A stretch of DNA of 64,000 nt from Mycolicibacterium austroafricanum. Its GTDB lineage: Bacteria > Actinomycetota > Actinomycetes > Mycobacteriales > Mycobacteriaceae. Of the stretch, positions 23,806 to 32,865 are shown one piece after another. The notes beneath the pieces were generated by a model that ran no database searches, had not been told where the DNA came from, and saw nothing but the letters and a program-made list of their open reading frames with translations. Location: NCBI RefSeq assembly GCF_000612725.1, contig NZ_HG964456.1, forward strand, positions 1 through 64,000, read 5' to 3'. The position numbers and the translations under genes are program-made. Position 1 is the first letter of the stretch. Each line of letters begins with the position of its first letter.

Positions 23806-26343
23806 GCAGATCGCAACGGCGAGACGGTGAGCCGCCCCGGCGCCGACGGAACGCCCACGAATAGGACCTTGGCACTCGACCTGACAGACCTGCTTCCCGG
23901 TAGCGACGAGCGCTGCGCTGACCGCCTGACGCGCGGCCTGGTGGATGACGGGATCATCGAACAGGCCCACGTCATCGATGGCGACACGACCAAACCCCGC
24001 CTGTGTGTGCACTACGACGCCGAGGCTGCGTCCGCAACAGAAGTGCAGCGGCGGGCTCTGCAGGCGGCCGACACGATCACGTCGACGTACGGGCACCTTC
24101 GCTGGTTGACTACAGGCACTCATGACGACGAGGCGATACGAACTGCGCTCGCCGACACGCTCTCGACGATGCCTGGCGTCATCGCCGCAGTAGCGACACC
24201 CGATTCGATCGAGCTGGAGTTCGAGCGGGCGACGGTGACCGCCCAAGAGCTCGTAGACGTCATCGCTGCGCAGGTGGCGCCGTCGAGGAGTGCCACCCCG
24301 GTTGAAGCCGCCGTCGCGCACGAGAGAGACGGCGCCGACCATCAACATGGTCACGGCGGGATCTTCGGCGAGCGCACCGAACTGGTCTTCGCGGGACTGG
24401 CGGGCGCGCTACTACTCACGGGCTGGTTACTGGCCGCCTTCGCCGATACGCCGCGCTCGGCCGAGGTGGTGGTCTACGGCCTGGCGTTCTTCTTCGGCGC
24501 GTTCTTCACCGTGCAGGAAGCCTTCGCCAGTGTGCGGCAGGGCCGGTTTGAGATCGACTTCCTCATGCTCGTCTCCGCTGCGGGTGCGGCCGCGCTCGGC
24601 GAAATCGCCGAAGGCGCGCTCCTGCTGTTCCTCTTCAGCGTCGGACACGCACTCGAGGGCTATGCGATGGGCCGGGCTCGCCGGGCGATCGAAGCGCTCG
24701 CCGAACTCGCCCCGAAGACGGCGCTGGTGCGGCGCGGCGGCACGGGCGACACCGTCGAAGTGTCCGTTGCGGACCTGCGCGTTGGGGACATCGTCGTCGT
24801 GCGCCCCAACATGCGTCTGGCCGCAGACGGCTTCGTCGTGGCAGGCAGCAGCAGCATCGATCAAGCCCCGGTGACCGGGGAGAGCGTCCCCGTCGACAAG
24901 AATCCGGTCCCGGACGTGGCGGCAGCCGCCGCCTCACCCGAGCTCATCGACGCGGCATCGCGGGTGTTCGCCGGCACCATCAACGGCGCCGGCGCCATCG
25001 AGGTTCAGGTGACCCGGCTCGCGGGTGACTCCACCCTGGCCCGCGTGGTGCGTCTGGTGGCCGAGGCGCAAACCAAGACCACCTCCACGCAGCGCTTCAC
25101 CGACCGGTTCCAGCGCGTTTTCGTGCCCGTGATCCTGGTCGGTGTGGTCCTGCTGCTCTTCGCCGGGTTCGTGGTCGACGAGCCGTTCACTGACACGGTG
25201 TACCGGGCGCTTGCCGTTCTGGTGGCGGCCAGTCCGTGTGCGCTGGCGATCGCCACGCCCAGCGCGGTGTTGTCGGCGGTGGCGCGGGCGGCGCGGGCCG
25301 GCATCCTGATGAAGGGCGGTGCCGCGCTGGAGGAACTTGGCCGGGTCGATGTGCTGGCCTTTGATAAGACCGGCACCCTCACCGAGGGGCGGCCCAGGAT
25401 TGCCGATGTCTGCGCCACCGCAGACAGCGACGACGCCGAACTGCTGAGGATCGCCGTGGCGGTTGAGGAGCAAAGCGACCATCCGCTGGCCCGCGCCATC
25501 GTCCGCGACGGCCGCCAGCGCCTGGCCGGAGCGGCGATACCCCGCGCGACCGATGTTCGTGCCGTGATCGGCCGCGGCATCGTCGCGTCCGTCGATGGGG
25601 TCGAGGTCTGCATCGGCAAGACCGAACTGTTCACCGACGCCGCCCAGCCCCCACCGGCCGAGCTGGCGGCCGAGGTGGAGCGTCTCGAACAGGCGGGCCG
25701 CACGACGATGCTCGTCCGCGCAGGCGAACGCTGGTTGGGTGCGATCGGATTGATGGACCTTCCTCGGCCGGAGGCGTCGGCGGTCATCGCACGTCTTGCC
25801 GAGCTCGGTGTGAAGAACACCGTGATGCTGTCGGGGGACAACCAGCGGGTGGCCGACGCCGTCGCCGCCGAAGTCGGTGTCGCCTACGCCCGTGGCGATC
25901 TGATGCCCGAGGACAAGGTGGCCCAGATCGCCGCCCTCCGGGAACGCCACGGCCGCGTCGGGATGGTCGGTGACGGTGTCAACGATGCGCCCGCCATGGC
26001 CGGCGCGAGTGTGGGTATTGCGATGGGGGCGGCGGGCTCCGACGTGGCGTTGGAGACCGCTGACGTTGCGCTGATGGCCGACGACCTGCGCGCGTTGCCG
26101 TTTGCAGTGAGCCTGAGCCGCCGCTGCTCGCGCGTCATCAAGCAGAATCTGTGGGCCAGTCTCGGAATCGTCGCGGTCCTCATCCCGGCGACGGTCTTCG
26201 GTCTGGGCATCGGTCCCGCCGTGCTCATCCACGAAGGCTCGACTCTCATCGTCGTTGCCAATGCGTTGCGACTCCTCGGGATGCCGATGCAGTCGATTAA
26301 CCCCGCAGCGCCGCGCGTTGAGCGTGCAGAAGAGACGCCATGA
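23803..26343 (+). CDS. P1B-4-type heavy-metal ATPase (CtpD-like)
   Basis: An 846-residue P-type ATPase. About 150 residues of non-canonical N-terminal sequence without a CxxC HMA motif end in a histidine-rich stretch (HERDGADHQHGHGG). The transmembrane metal motif is SPC (S477-C479) and the late helix has HEGST, the pair that defines P1B-4 pumps for Co/Ni/Fe. The catalytic core has TGES, D521 in DKTGT, and GDGVNDAP. ATG 23803 is used because it coincides with a leaderless promoter; ATG 23785 is in frame. The next gene, a cyclase-YHS protein, overlaps its stop (ATGA). Export of Co/Ni/Fe is inferred from the motifs. Confidence 0.92.
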   Translation: MADRNGETVSRPGADGTPTNRTLALDLTDLLPGSDERCADRLTRGLVDDGIIEQAHVIDGDTTKPRLCVHYDAEAASATEVQRRALQAADTITSTYGHLRWLTTGTHDDEAIRTALADTLSTMPGVIAAVATPDSIELEFERATVTAQELVDVIAAQVAPSRSATPVEAAVAHERDGADHQHGHGGIFGERTELVFAGLAGALLLTGWLLAAFADTPRSAEVVVYGLAFFFGAFFTVQEAFASVRQGRFEIDFLMLVSAAGAAALGEIAEGALLLFLFSVGHALEGYAMGRARRAIEALAELAPKTALVRRGGTGDTVEVSVADLRVGDIVVVRPNMRLAADGFVVAGSSSIDQAPVTGESVPVDKNPVPDVAAAAASPELIDAASRVFAGTINGAGAIEVQVTRLAGDSTLARVVRLVAEAQTKTTSTQRFTDRFQRVFVPVILVGVVLLLFAGFVVDEPFTDTVYRALAVLVAASPCALAIATPSAVLSAVARAARAGILMKGGAALEELGRVDVLAFDKTGTLTEGRPRIADVCATADSDDAELLRIAVAVEEQSDHPLARAIVRDGRQRLAGAAIPRATDVRAVIGRGIVASVDGVEVCIGKTELFTDAAQPPPAELAAEVERLEQAGRTTMLVRAGERWLGAIGLMDLPRPEASAVIARLAELGVKNTVMLSGDNQRVADAVAAEVGVAYARGDLMPEDKVAQIAALRERHGRVGMVGDGVNDAPAMAGASVGIAMGAAGSDVALETADVALMADDLRALPFAVSLSRRCSRVIKQNLWASLGIVAVLIPATVFGLGIGPAVLIHEGSTLIVVANALRLLGMPMQSINPAAPRVERAEETP

Positions 26344-27161
26344 CGATCGACCCGTTCAGCGCTGCAGATGAATTCGAGCATGCCGACGTGGACAGTGTGG
26401 TCGTCTTCGTGGACATCGCTGGGTTCACGGCGTTCACCGAGGCCCACGGTGATCATCGTGCTGCCGAACTGGCGGACCGGTTCGCCACCATAGCCGCGAG
26501 GGTTCTCGGGCCCGGCGACGAGATGATCAAGACCCTCGGCGACGCCGTGATGATCACCAGCTCCGACCCCACGGCGGCGCTAGCCTTCCTCCGGCGACTC
26601 CACGAACAGACCCGTCGCATCGACGGCTTTCCGTTGTTGCGCGCAGGCATCTGTGCTGGGGCGGTGGTGAAGCGGCGCGGAGACGTCTTCGGCTCGACGG
26701 TCAACACCGCAGCCAGACTGGCCGCCGTCGCCCGGCCAGGCCAAATCGTCGGCAACGCCGACGCCGCTTCCGCGCTTCGGGGAACGGATCTTCTCGCGAC
26801 GACGTCGTTGGGCTCGCTTCGGTTGCGGAATGTCGGTGCGCTGGTGGAAGCGTTCGCCCTCGACGTCGGAACCCGCCACCAGGAGCACGTCGATCCGATA
26901 TGTCGGATGCACGTCTCGACAGATGCACAATCGCTGACGATCACGCATGAGGAGGACACTTACCGGTTCTACTTCTGTTCGACGGCCTGTCTACGCCAAT
27001 TCGCAGACCGCGTTGGCGATATGAGCACATCGTCTGGTGACGGGGATTCGCAGTCCATTCAGTCGTTCTTGGGTGAGGTCGCGGCCCCTTTGGGCACGCT
27101 GAGGTCCCCGACGAGCGGGCGGGGGGCTGCACCGATGTCGACTCGTTCAACCTCCTGCTAA
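26340..27161 (+). CDS. Class III nucleotidyl cyclase fused to a YHS metal-binding domain
   Basis: A 273-residue soluble protein. Residues about 15-140 form a class III cyclase domain with the canonical set in place: metal aspartates D25 (FVDIAGFT) and D68 (TLGDAVM), base-contacting K64 and D115 (GDVFG), and transition-state N122 and R126 (VNTAARL). This predicts an active adenylate cyclase. Residues about 183-223 form a YHS domain with DPICRM, YFCSTAC and cysteines C188, C213 and C217, a module that binds metal in many P1B ATPases. Translation is coupled to the ATPase. Metal-modulated cAMP synthesis is a new inference. A broken paralogue lies at 39015. Confidence 0.88.
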   Translation: MTIDPFSAADEFEHADVDSVVVFVDIAGFTAFTEAHGDHRAAELADRFATIAARVLGPGDEMIKTLGDAVMITSSDPTAALAFLRRLHEQTRRIDGFPLLRAGICAGAVVKRRGDVFGSTVNTAARLAAVARPGQIVGNADAASALRGTDLLATTSLGSLRLRNVGALVEAFALDVGTRHQEHVDPICRMHVSTDAQSLTITHEEDTYRFYFCSTACLRQFADRVGDMSTSSGDGDSQSIQSFLGEVAAPLGTLRSPTSGRGAAPMSTRSTSC

Positions 27162-27310
27162 GGGCCGAAGTTCACCACATGCTCCCGAATGGTGTTCACG
27201 ATCAATACTATTCGCGCGAGACGAGACCGGTCGGGCCGTCGCAAGTACCGGATGCCTTACCTATCAACATCTATCGACGCAGAAACGTAAAGTCCCGGTT
27301 AGGAGCGGAC

Positions 27311-27379
27311 ATGACCGACGAGCACCTTCACGAGCTTCTGCACGACGACCGCCAGCTTCTCGACGTTCTGTACCACTAA
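27311..27379 (+). CDS. Candidate 22-residue histidine-rich peptide
   Basis: A very short frame, MTDEHLHELLHDDRQLLDVLYH, preceded by AGGAGCGGAC, a near-perfect ribosome site for its ATG. Four histidines and five aspartates suggest metal binding. Its stop merges into a run of stop codons and a hairpin at 27373-27398. It may be a regulatory leader peptide or a small protein, but no clear gene follows on this strand. Confidence 0.4.
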   Translation: MTDEHLHELLHDDRQLLDVLYH

Positions 27380-27398
27380 CTGACTAACTAACTAGTGG
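27373..27398 (+). repeat. Hairpin with stop codons in all three frames
   Basis: CCACTA and TAGTGG arms enclose a loop of near-tandem ACTA/ACTGA units, so that TAA, TGA or TAG occurs in every frame. It lies at the end of the 22-residue frame. Confidence 0.45.
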
Positions 27399-27850
27399 AG
27401 GGACTGAGTACGGGGAAGTGTCCACATCGCGCGCTGACTGGTCGGGGGCGCGCTGGCGGGCCCGGCGTCCCCCGCGTACGCCTGGCTGTTCTTGACGCCG
27501 GGAATCGGCTGCGCTGGCCTAGGAGGAGGGCCGCAACGAGGCGGCGGAGGAGCCCGGACACGGTGTGTAAGTGTTCACCCGCGGGGGGAGGCCAATAGCG
27601 TGTACGAGCCTTGGCTTGCTCCCGTTCAGTGCCGCCATGGGCGCTGATCGCGATGGACTCCTGCGTCTTGCGGGCGCTTTGTGACGCTTCACTGGAATGT
27701 CAAGGTTTGTTTGGGGGGAGCCGCAGTCAGGTTGCTACCCAGGCCGGCGTGGACATGCCTGTCTTGCCGTCGGTAACCACGCTGTGCCGTGCTGCGGCGA
27801 CTACCAGTGCCTGTGGCGGATCCGTCTCTGATGGGTGTGCGTGCTTCGGT
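27399..27850. other. Intergenic, no recognised gene
   Basis: About 450 GC-rich bases with several short inverted segments (for example around 27440-27570). A structured RNA is possible, but I recognise no known family. Confidence 0.35.
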
Positions 27851-28447
27851 TCAGCGGCCCGGTCCCATCATGCCGTGACCCATGCCGGGACCCATCATTC
27901 CGTGACCCATGCCAGGTCCCATCATCCCGCCGTCCATCATTCCGCTCATCATCGCCGGCATCCCTTCGACGACGAATCCGGTGACTTCGCGGGCATGTTC
28001 GCGAATGGCGCTGGTCAGCTCGGGGTCGCTGGAGGTTTCGACCACCACCACGCCGCTGGCTGTGAGCGTGATCTGACGTTGATAATCGGCAGCACGGCGG
28101 AACAGGGTGGGCAGGCTTGAACTCATGCAGGTGACTTCACTGCCCTGATCGAGGTGGGTATACATCGACGAGACGTGGGCCTGCAGTTCGGCGACGAGGT
28201 CGGCGGCGTCGGATTCGGTGGTGGTGCGCACCCCGCCGGGAATCTCTTCGACGGTGCGTCGAAGCTCCTGATGCCGCATGAACATGTTCATGTAAGCGCG
28301 CATATCCATACCGGTCGCGCCACCCATCCCGGGTTGGGCACGGCTGACAGGTATGTCGATAATGTTGCGCAAGACATACCCCAGGCCGAAGAGGGCCCCA
28401 CCGGTGGCCAGCATTCTCAGCGCCGCTCGCCTGCTCATTCCGGTCAT
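27851..28447 (-). CDS. Exported protein with Met/His-rich copper-binding-like tail
   Basis: A 198-residue protein with a twin-arginine-like start (SRRAALRMLATGG) and a membrane segment. A helical central region of about 110 residues follows, and then a tail in which MMGPGMGHG units repeat before the stop. The Met/His tail resembles soft-metal, especially Cu(I), binding sequences. I do not recognise the central domain. It heads a minus-strand group of similarly Met-rich small proteins at 28618 and 29051, which suggests a common periplasmic copper role. Confidence 0.7.
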   Translation of the reverse strand: MTGMSRRAALRMLATGGALFGLGYVLRNIIDIPVSRAQPGMGGATGMDMRAYMNMFMRHQELRRTVEEIPGGVRTTTESDAADLVAELQAHVSSMYTHLDQGSEVTCMSSSLPTLFRRAADYQRQITLTASGVVVVETSSDPELTSAIREHAREVTGFVVEGMPAMMSGMMDGGMMGPGMGHGMMGPGMGHGMMGPGR

Positions 28448-28617
28448 ATCCGATGATCTCCTCGTGCTCTACATGTCGTGGGAATTCGCGTTGTCGGCGA
28501 ACGCTTGGTGCAGGTTGCTTCCGTCTTAAGGCATTGGCGGCTTCGTGCCCGACGATCGCCGACTCAACGAGACAGTCTGAGATTGCGCCTACCGCAGCGT
28601 GAATCGGCTCTTGTGCG

Positions 28618-28959
28618 CTACGGACGGGGTGTAGTCGGCGTGGTTGTCGGCGGCTGCCACTGGCCTGGACCCCAAGGGCCTGAAGGCCCCATGTTCCCCG
28701 GTGACCACGAGCCTTGCGGTCCCATCATGCCCGGGCCCATCATGCCGGGCCCCATCATGCCGGGCGTTCCTTGACATTGCCCCCGATTACCGCCGAAACC
28801 GTCGGTGGCCCTGCCGATGAAGAACCCGGAAAAGAACACCACTGCAACGATGAACACTGCGGCGGCGGCGATGCCACTCCACGCCAAGGCGTGGTTCACC
28901 CCTCTGCGCTCTCCGGCCACGGCCATTCGTTCGCTTGTGGATTCAGGTGTATCAGTCAT
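28618..28959 (-). CDS. Small membrane protein with Met/Pro/Gly-rich tail
   Basis: A 113-residue protein with a short charged N-terminus, one membrane segment (GIAAAAVFIVAVVFFSGFFIG), and an outside tail of GMMGPGMMGP repeats followed by Pro-rich sequence. Start is ATG 28959 with AAGGAG about ten bases before; the ATG nine codons upstream lacks a site. The DNA repeat at 28720-28770 is the codon repeat for GMMGP. Probable metal-binding surface protein of unknown family. Confidence 0.65.
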   Translation of the reverse strand: MTDTPESTSERMAVAGERRGVNHALAWSGIAAAAVFIVAVVFFSGFFIGRATDGFGGNRGQCQGTPGMMGPGMMGPGMMGPQGSWSPGNMGPSGPWGPGQWQPPTTTPTTPRP

Positions 28960-29050
28960 GCTTCCAATCTCCTTCGCTGTATCCAATTCTTGGGGTGCTC
29001 GGTCGACCGATACCGCACGATCAGCCGGCGGTGAGCCCGCGCCACTTGAG

Positions 29051-29332
29051 TCATCGTGATTCCTGGTGTTCGCGCAGCAGCGTCAATCGCCGCCGAAACT
29101 CATCCTCGTCGATGTCGCCGCGCGCAAACCGTTGTGCCAGAGCATCTTCGGACTTGGATGAGGACGCTGAATCAGCGCGGTTGCGCTGTGCATTGCTATC
29201 GGTGAGATACCGGACGGCTAGCACGACCGCGGTGATCAGGGCGGCCGACGACAGCACCATCACCGCGCCCATGAGGATCCAGCCGCTCCACCCCCAACCG
29301 CCCCACATGCAGCCGTCTGTGCCGTACATCAT
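29051..29332 (-). CDS. SHOCT-domain small membrane protein
   Basis: A 93-residue protein with a Trp/Gly-rich N-terminus (CMWGGWGWSGW), one membrane helix and a C-terminal SHOCT motif (ALAQRFARGDIDEDEFRRRLTLL). The SHOCT module is a short oligomerisation helix common in small actinobacterial membrane proteins. It is related in plan to the protein at 54505. It probably leads an operon running to 28618 and 27851. Confidence 0.72.
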   Translation of the reverse strand: MMYGTDGCMWGGWGWSGWILMGAVMVLSSAALITAVVLAVRYLTDSNAQRNRADSASSSKSEDALAQRFARGDIDEDEFRRRLTLLREHQESR

Positions 29333-29699
29333 GGTTGCAAAGCCCTTTCACTTGACTGGCCGGGAAATGTCTTACCTGGCACCACGATGTACTGGCAGGG
29401 TGCCCCGACGGTAGGGCCGATGTGCCTCAACAACCCCGCAAAAAGTGCGGAAACCGTGAATTGCCTGTCTCCGTGGAACGGCATCGCCCGACGATCATTT
29501 TCCCTGCAGGTCGTGTCTCGGGCCCTCCCCTTCGGTGAGGCGCTGCAGGATCGCCAACTGGGCGTTCGGACAGGCCGCGAAACAGCGCTGCCGCCGGCGC
29601 CATGCATTCCCCGGCGCTCGGGATCGACGAGGCAGATCGACTCGCCATTCGGACGGCTGGAGGTGTCGCGGGCGCCGACGCGGAGGTGTCTCAGGCCTC
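29333..29699. other. Intergenic, no recognised gene
   Basis: Nothing I can assign. Frames on both strands have no family resemblance. Confidence 0.35.
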
Positions 29700-30260
29700 C
29701 CTAGAGTCCAGGCCGCGGACGATGTCGCCGAGCCTGAAGGCAATTGGCTGTTCGAATGGAGCATATTTGCACGAGCGTGGGTCGCGGATGAGCTACCAGC
29801 GGTTGGATTGGGTGGTGGGGCGGAAGCGTTGCCCTTCCATATCGTCGTCGGACCTCGACCACCCGGTCGGGTCGCAGCGACACGAACGACAGATCGTTGC
29901 GGCGTTCCAGTGGGAGGTCTCGTTCTTGCGTGGGGTGCGTTCACCGGCTTCGTGGGCGGCCCAGTCCCACGAGTGGTCATCGAACGATCTACCAGCGGCT
30001 ACATTTCGGCAGACAACTGACGCCTCTTGGCCATCGGGAACGCCCCGATCACGCCGACCGAGGGGGAGGGTGCAGTCATGGCCGTAGAGCCGGAGCAGCA
30101 TGGCGCGGATCGCGTCCTTACTGGAACTGTGCATACAGCGACCGGCGACGACACAGTCGGCGGTCCGCTGATACTTGATCTTGAACTCGACCAGCTTGTC
30201 GGATTGATGGGTGACCGTCGAGTGATTTCCTCGCAAGAGTGACGTGAACCCAGGCGGCCG
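29700..30260 (-). pseudogene. Decayed ATP-dependent DNA ligase (LigC-type) C-terminal part
   Basis: Minus-strand pieces in several frames spell the C-terminus of a LigC/LigD-type ligase: KLVEFKIKYQRTADCVVAG, then VGVIGAFPMAKRRQL, then WAAHEAGERTP and SHWNAAT, then SLRPDRVVEV or DDMEGQRFRPTTQ, and finally QPIAFRLGDIVRGL-like sequence before a stop near 29700. At least three frame changes are needed, so no product is made. The N-terminal nucleotidyl-transfer lysine region is absent. Confidence 0.75.
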
Positions 30261-30848
30261 GAGTCGGTCAAGGCCTTGACAAGTGCGACGCGACGATGGA
30301 CGTCGCCCCAAGATGCTCGGCGTCTGGGACGATCGCCCGCCAATGGCAACCCGAATCGGCGCCGACTCCGCTCGCCCAACACCACCACAGCACGATCTCC
30401 GTCCACGGACCTGCTCCCATTTGAGAGGCTCGACGAAGTTCGGGCAACTGACTGTCGGCGCCCTTGGCCGGCCGTTTGCCTGACTGCCGGGATGTTCCTG
30501 TCGCTGTACCTCCTGGTAGAGGCGTTGAACTTCCCGAAGAACCGCCAGCGGTATGGTAGGAGGGGACCCTCAGCAGTGCACACTGTTTTCGTGCTGATGG
30601 TGGTGTTCTTTGTCCGTTGTGAGGGTCTCGACGGTGTGGTTGGTCCTCGGATGTCACCACGCTTGGGCAACTGGATGCAGCGCTCAACGCTGCGGGACCG
30701 TATGTCGTGGCGATTCGCGCGCGTCGTGTTGGTGCTGCCGACGTTCGCCGAAACACCGAATTCTCTGTGCGACGACCGGCTCGATGGTCTAGCCGCGATT
30801 CCCCGCGGAACACCCCTTAAACGAGTTCTGGTTGCATTCGCCTACACG
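30261..30848. other. Probable decayed region, no gene recognised
   Basis: Open frames exist on both strands but none looks like a known protein. Given the ligase relic next to it, this may be degraded coding sequence. Confidence 0.35.
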
Positions 30849-31805
30849 TCAGATCTGCCAGTCCTGGGCTCCGTCGTTTTCGTCGTAGATGCCGATGGAG
30901 TTCTTGACGACGACCGGGTCCCCGCTGCCGAAGTTGTCGTAGAACCACTGCGCGTTGGCTGGACTCAAATTGGGGCATCCGTGGCTGACATTGCGCTTGC
31001 CTTGATCAGCGACTGACCAGGGCGCGCCGTGAACGAAGATGCCGGCGTTGTTGATGCGCACCGCGTCTTGGACCTTGAGCTTGTAACCTTCGGCTGCGTC
31101 GACCGGCACACCATAGGTGGAGGAGTCCATCACCATGTCGGCGAACTTCTCGAGCACGTAGTAGGTGCCGTTGGGTGTGTCGTATCCCGGCTTTCCCAAA
31201 GACACCGGCATGGTCTTCTCGAGTGTGCCGTTGCGCATGACCTCCATTTGGAGGGTGGCGTTGTCGATGGTCGCCACCAACGAGTCGCCGGTGCGGAAGC
31301 TCGATTTTGTGCCGCTGGCATCGATGGTGACCGTGGTGTTGGCGGGCCAGAAGTCGATGGGCCGCCATCTGAGTTGGGTCGCGCTCATCCAGTAGAACTT
31401 CCCGGGGACCGCGGGGGTGGAGGAGATGTGGACGGCTTGCTCGGCTAGCGCGCGGTCGGCAATGGGCCGTTGGAAGTTGATAATGATGGGTTTGGCGACG
31501 CCGACCGTCGAGCCGTTCGTCGGGTTGAACGTGGGGGGAGCGAAGACCGGTGGGCCGAGGTACGGCGCCGGGTTCTGGCCGGCGGGTGTCTGCTCGGCAG
31601 CCGTTGACGACGGGCCGGGAAATGGGCCGGATAGCGGAGGGAGGAAGGGGTTCGGCGCTGTCGAGTCGGGGACTGTGAGGGGGTTGCCGGGCGTGGGCAC
31701 GGGTATTTGTGGCTCGGCGGAGGCCGACGGCGCGGTCAGCACGGTAACAGCTGCTAGTGCGGCCGTCATCATGGCCATGAATGGCCTGGGTGGCGGGCAC
31801 CGCAT
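30849..31805 (-). CDS. L,D-transpeptidase (intact copy)
   Basis: A 318-residue exported protein with a signal peptide ending near ASAEP, a Pro-rich linker, a BIg-like domain (VGVAKPIIINFQRPIADR) and a YkuD domain. The active site is intact: histidine in IFVHGAPWS and the SHGC cysteine in RNVSHGCPNLS. It is the type that forms 3-3 cross-links and resists most beta-lactams except carbapenems. Start is ATG 31805 with GAGAAGG five bases before. It is a close paralogue of the dead copy at 62993. It diverges from ccdA, with a BlaI-type dyad between them. Confidence 0.93.
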   Translation of the reverse strand: MRCPPPRPFMAMMTAALAAVTVLTAPSASAEPQIPVPTPGNPLTVPDSTAPNPFLPPLSGPFPGPSSTAAEQTPAGQNPAPYLGPPVFAPPTFNPTNGSTVGVAKPIIINFQRPIADRALAEQAVHISSTPAVPGKFYWMSATQLRWRPIDFWPANTTVTIDASGTKSSFRTGDSLVATIDNATLQMEVMRNGTLEKTMPVSLGKPGYDTPNGTYYVLEKFADMVMDSSTYGVPVDAAEGYKLKVQDAVRINNAGIFVHGAPWSVADQGKRNVSHGCPNLSPANAQWFYDNFGSGDPVVVKNSIGIYDENDGAQDWQI

Positions 31806-31869
31806 GCGGGCCTTCTCCCTTCGATGTGGTCACCGTGCGGCACTCGCGCGGCCGGCGACGATTTGTTGC

Positions 31870-31887
31870 TACGTAGTTTCATAGTAG
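31870..31887. promoter_or_regulatory. BlaI-type operator between Ldt and ccdA
   Basis: TACGTAGTTTCATAGTAG fits the 18-bp dyad and sits in the divergent leader, 65 bases from the Ldt start and 72 from ccdA, so it could serve both. Confidence 0.65.
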
Positions 31888-31958
31888 ATGATGTGGCGTC
31901 GGGTGCGGCAGCATGGGTGCGGACCTGCGTGGTAGATGAGTAGGTTCGGACACGGTGG

Positions 31959-32750
31959 ATGCGGAGGGTGTCGGACGTCGTGGATGGTGTCACCGCTATC
32001 GCTACGTCTGGTCACGTGCTCCTCGCGGTGTTCGTGTCGGCGTTGGCTGGGTTGGTGTCGTTCGCATCGCCCTGCGTCGTACCTCTCGTACCCGGGTATC
32101 TGTCCTACCTTGCAGCGGTGGTCGGCGTGGATGACCAGGCGCGTGCCCAGCCGCTGGGCAGGGCACGTCTGCGGTTGGCAGGGGCCGCAGGGTTGTTCGT
32201 TGCCGGGTTCACGGCGGTGTTCCTCATGGGAACCGTCGCGATTCTGGGTCTGACGACGACGCTTATCACCAATGGGGTGTTATTGCAGCGCATCGGCGGA
32301 GTCGTCACGATCGTGATGGGTCTGGTGTTCATGGGTTTCTTCCCCGCGTTGCAACGCGACGCGCGGTTTACGCCCACGTCGTTGTCCACGCTGTGGGGTG
32401 CGCCGCTACTTGGGGCGGTGTTCGGGCTGGGCTGGACCCCGTGTTTGGGCCCGACGCTGACGGGTGTGATCGCTGTGGCATCTGCCAGCGAGGGGCCCAA
32501 CGTCGTGCGCGGCATCGTGCTCGTCGTCGCCTACTGTGTGGGTCTGGGCGCTCCGTTCGTGCTGTTCGCGCTGGCATCCGGCCGGGCAATGCGGGCACTG
32601 GGCTGGCTGCGACGAAACGCCCGGAGAATTCAGGTCTTCGGCGGTGTGCTCCTCGTCGCGGTCGGCATCGCCCTGGTGACTGGGCTGTGGAACGAGGTGG
32701 TGTCGTGGGTGCGCGATGCGTTCGTCAGCAACACCACACTTCCGATATGA
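31959..32750 (+). CDS. ccdA: CcdA/DsbD-type thiol-disulfide membrane transporter
   Basis: A 263-residue protein with six membrane segments and the two CcdA cysteine motifs, FASPCVVPLVPGYLSYL and GLGWTPCLGPTL. It carries reducing equivalents across the membrane for cytochrome c maturation and other extracytoplasmic thiols, the natural electron source for the TlpA-like protein at 10942. ATG 31959 begins the frame; GTG codons near 31977-31980 are possible starts with GGAGGG upstream. The CopD-CtaG fusion gene follows 115 bases downstream. Confidence 0.92.
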   Translation: MRRVSDVVDGVTAIATSGHVLLAVFVSALAGLVSFASPCVVPLVPGYLSYLAAVVGVDDQARAQPLGRARLRLAGAAGLFVAGFTAVFLMGTVAILGLTTTLITNGVLLQRIGGVVTIVMGLVFMGFFPALQRDARFTPTSLSTLWGAPLLGAVFGLGWTPCLGPTLTGVIAVASASEGPNVVRGIVLVVAYCVGLGAPFVLFALASGRAMRALGWLRRNARRIQVFGGVLLVAVGIALVTGLWNEVVSWVRDAFVSNTTLPI

Positions 32751-32865
32751 CGCAGTCGCTTTCGAGTGCACCGCGCCGTCGCGCATTCCGGGGACACAGG
32801 GTGTTGATCGTGAACCGCCGGAGCCGTGACGGTGAAAACATCGCGAGATCGGAGTGGGGGCGGTG

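Noticed and set aside
24934..26232. A 432-codon minus-strand frame inside the P1B-4 ATPase
   Set aside because: Antisense shadow with no domain pattern; the ATPase core is fully conserved on the plus strand.
28715..28770. Tandem repeats resembling a short CRISPR-like array
   Set aside because: They are codon repeats for GMMGP within a gene, with no spacers of regular length.
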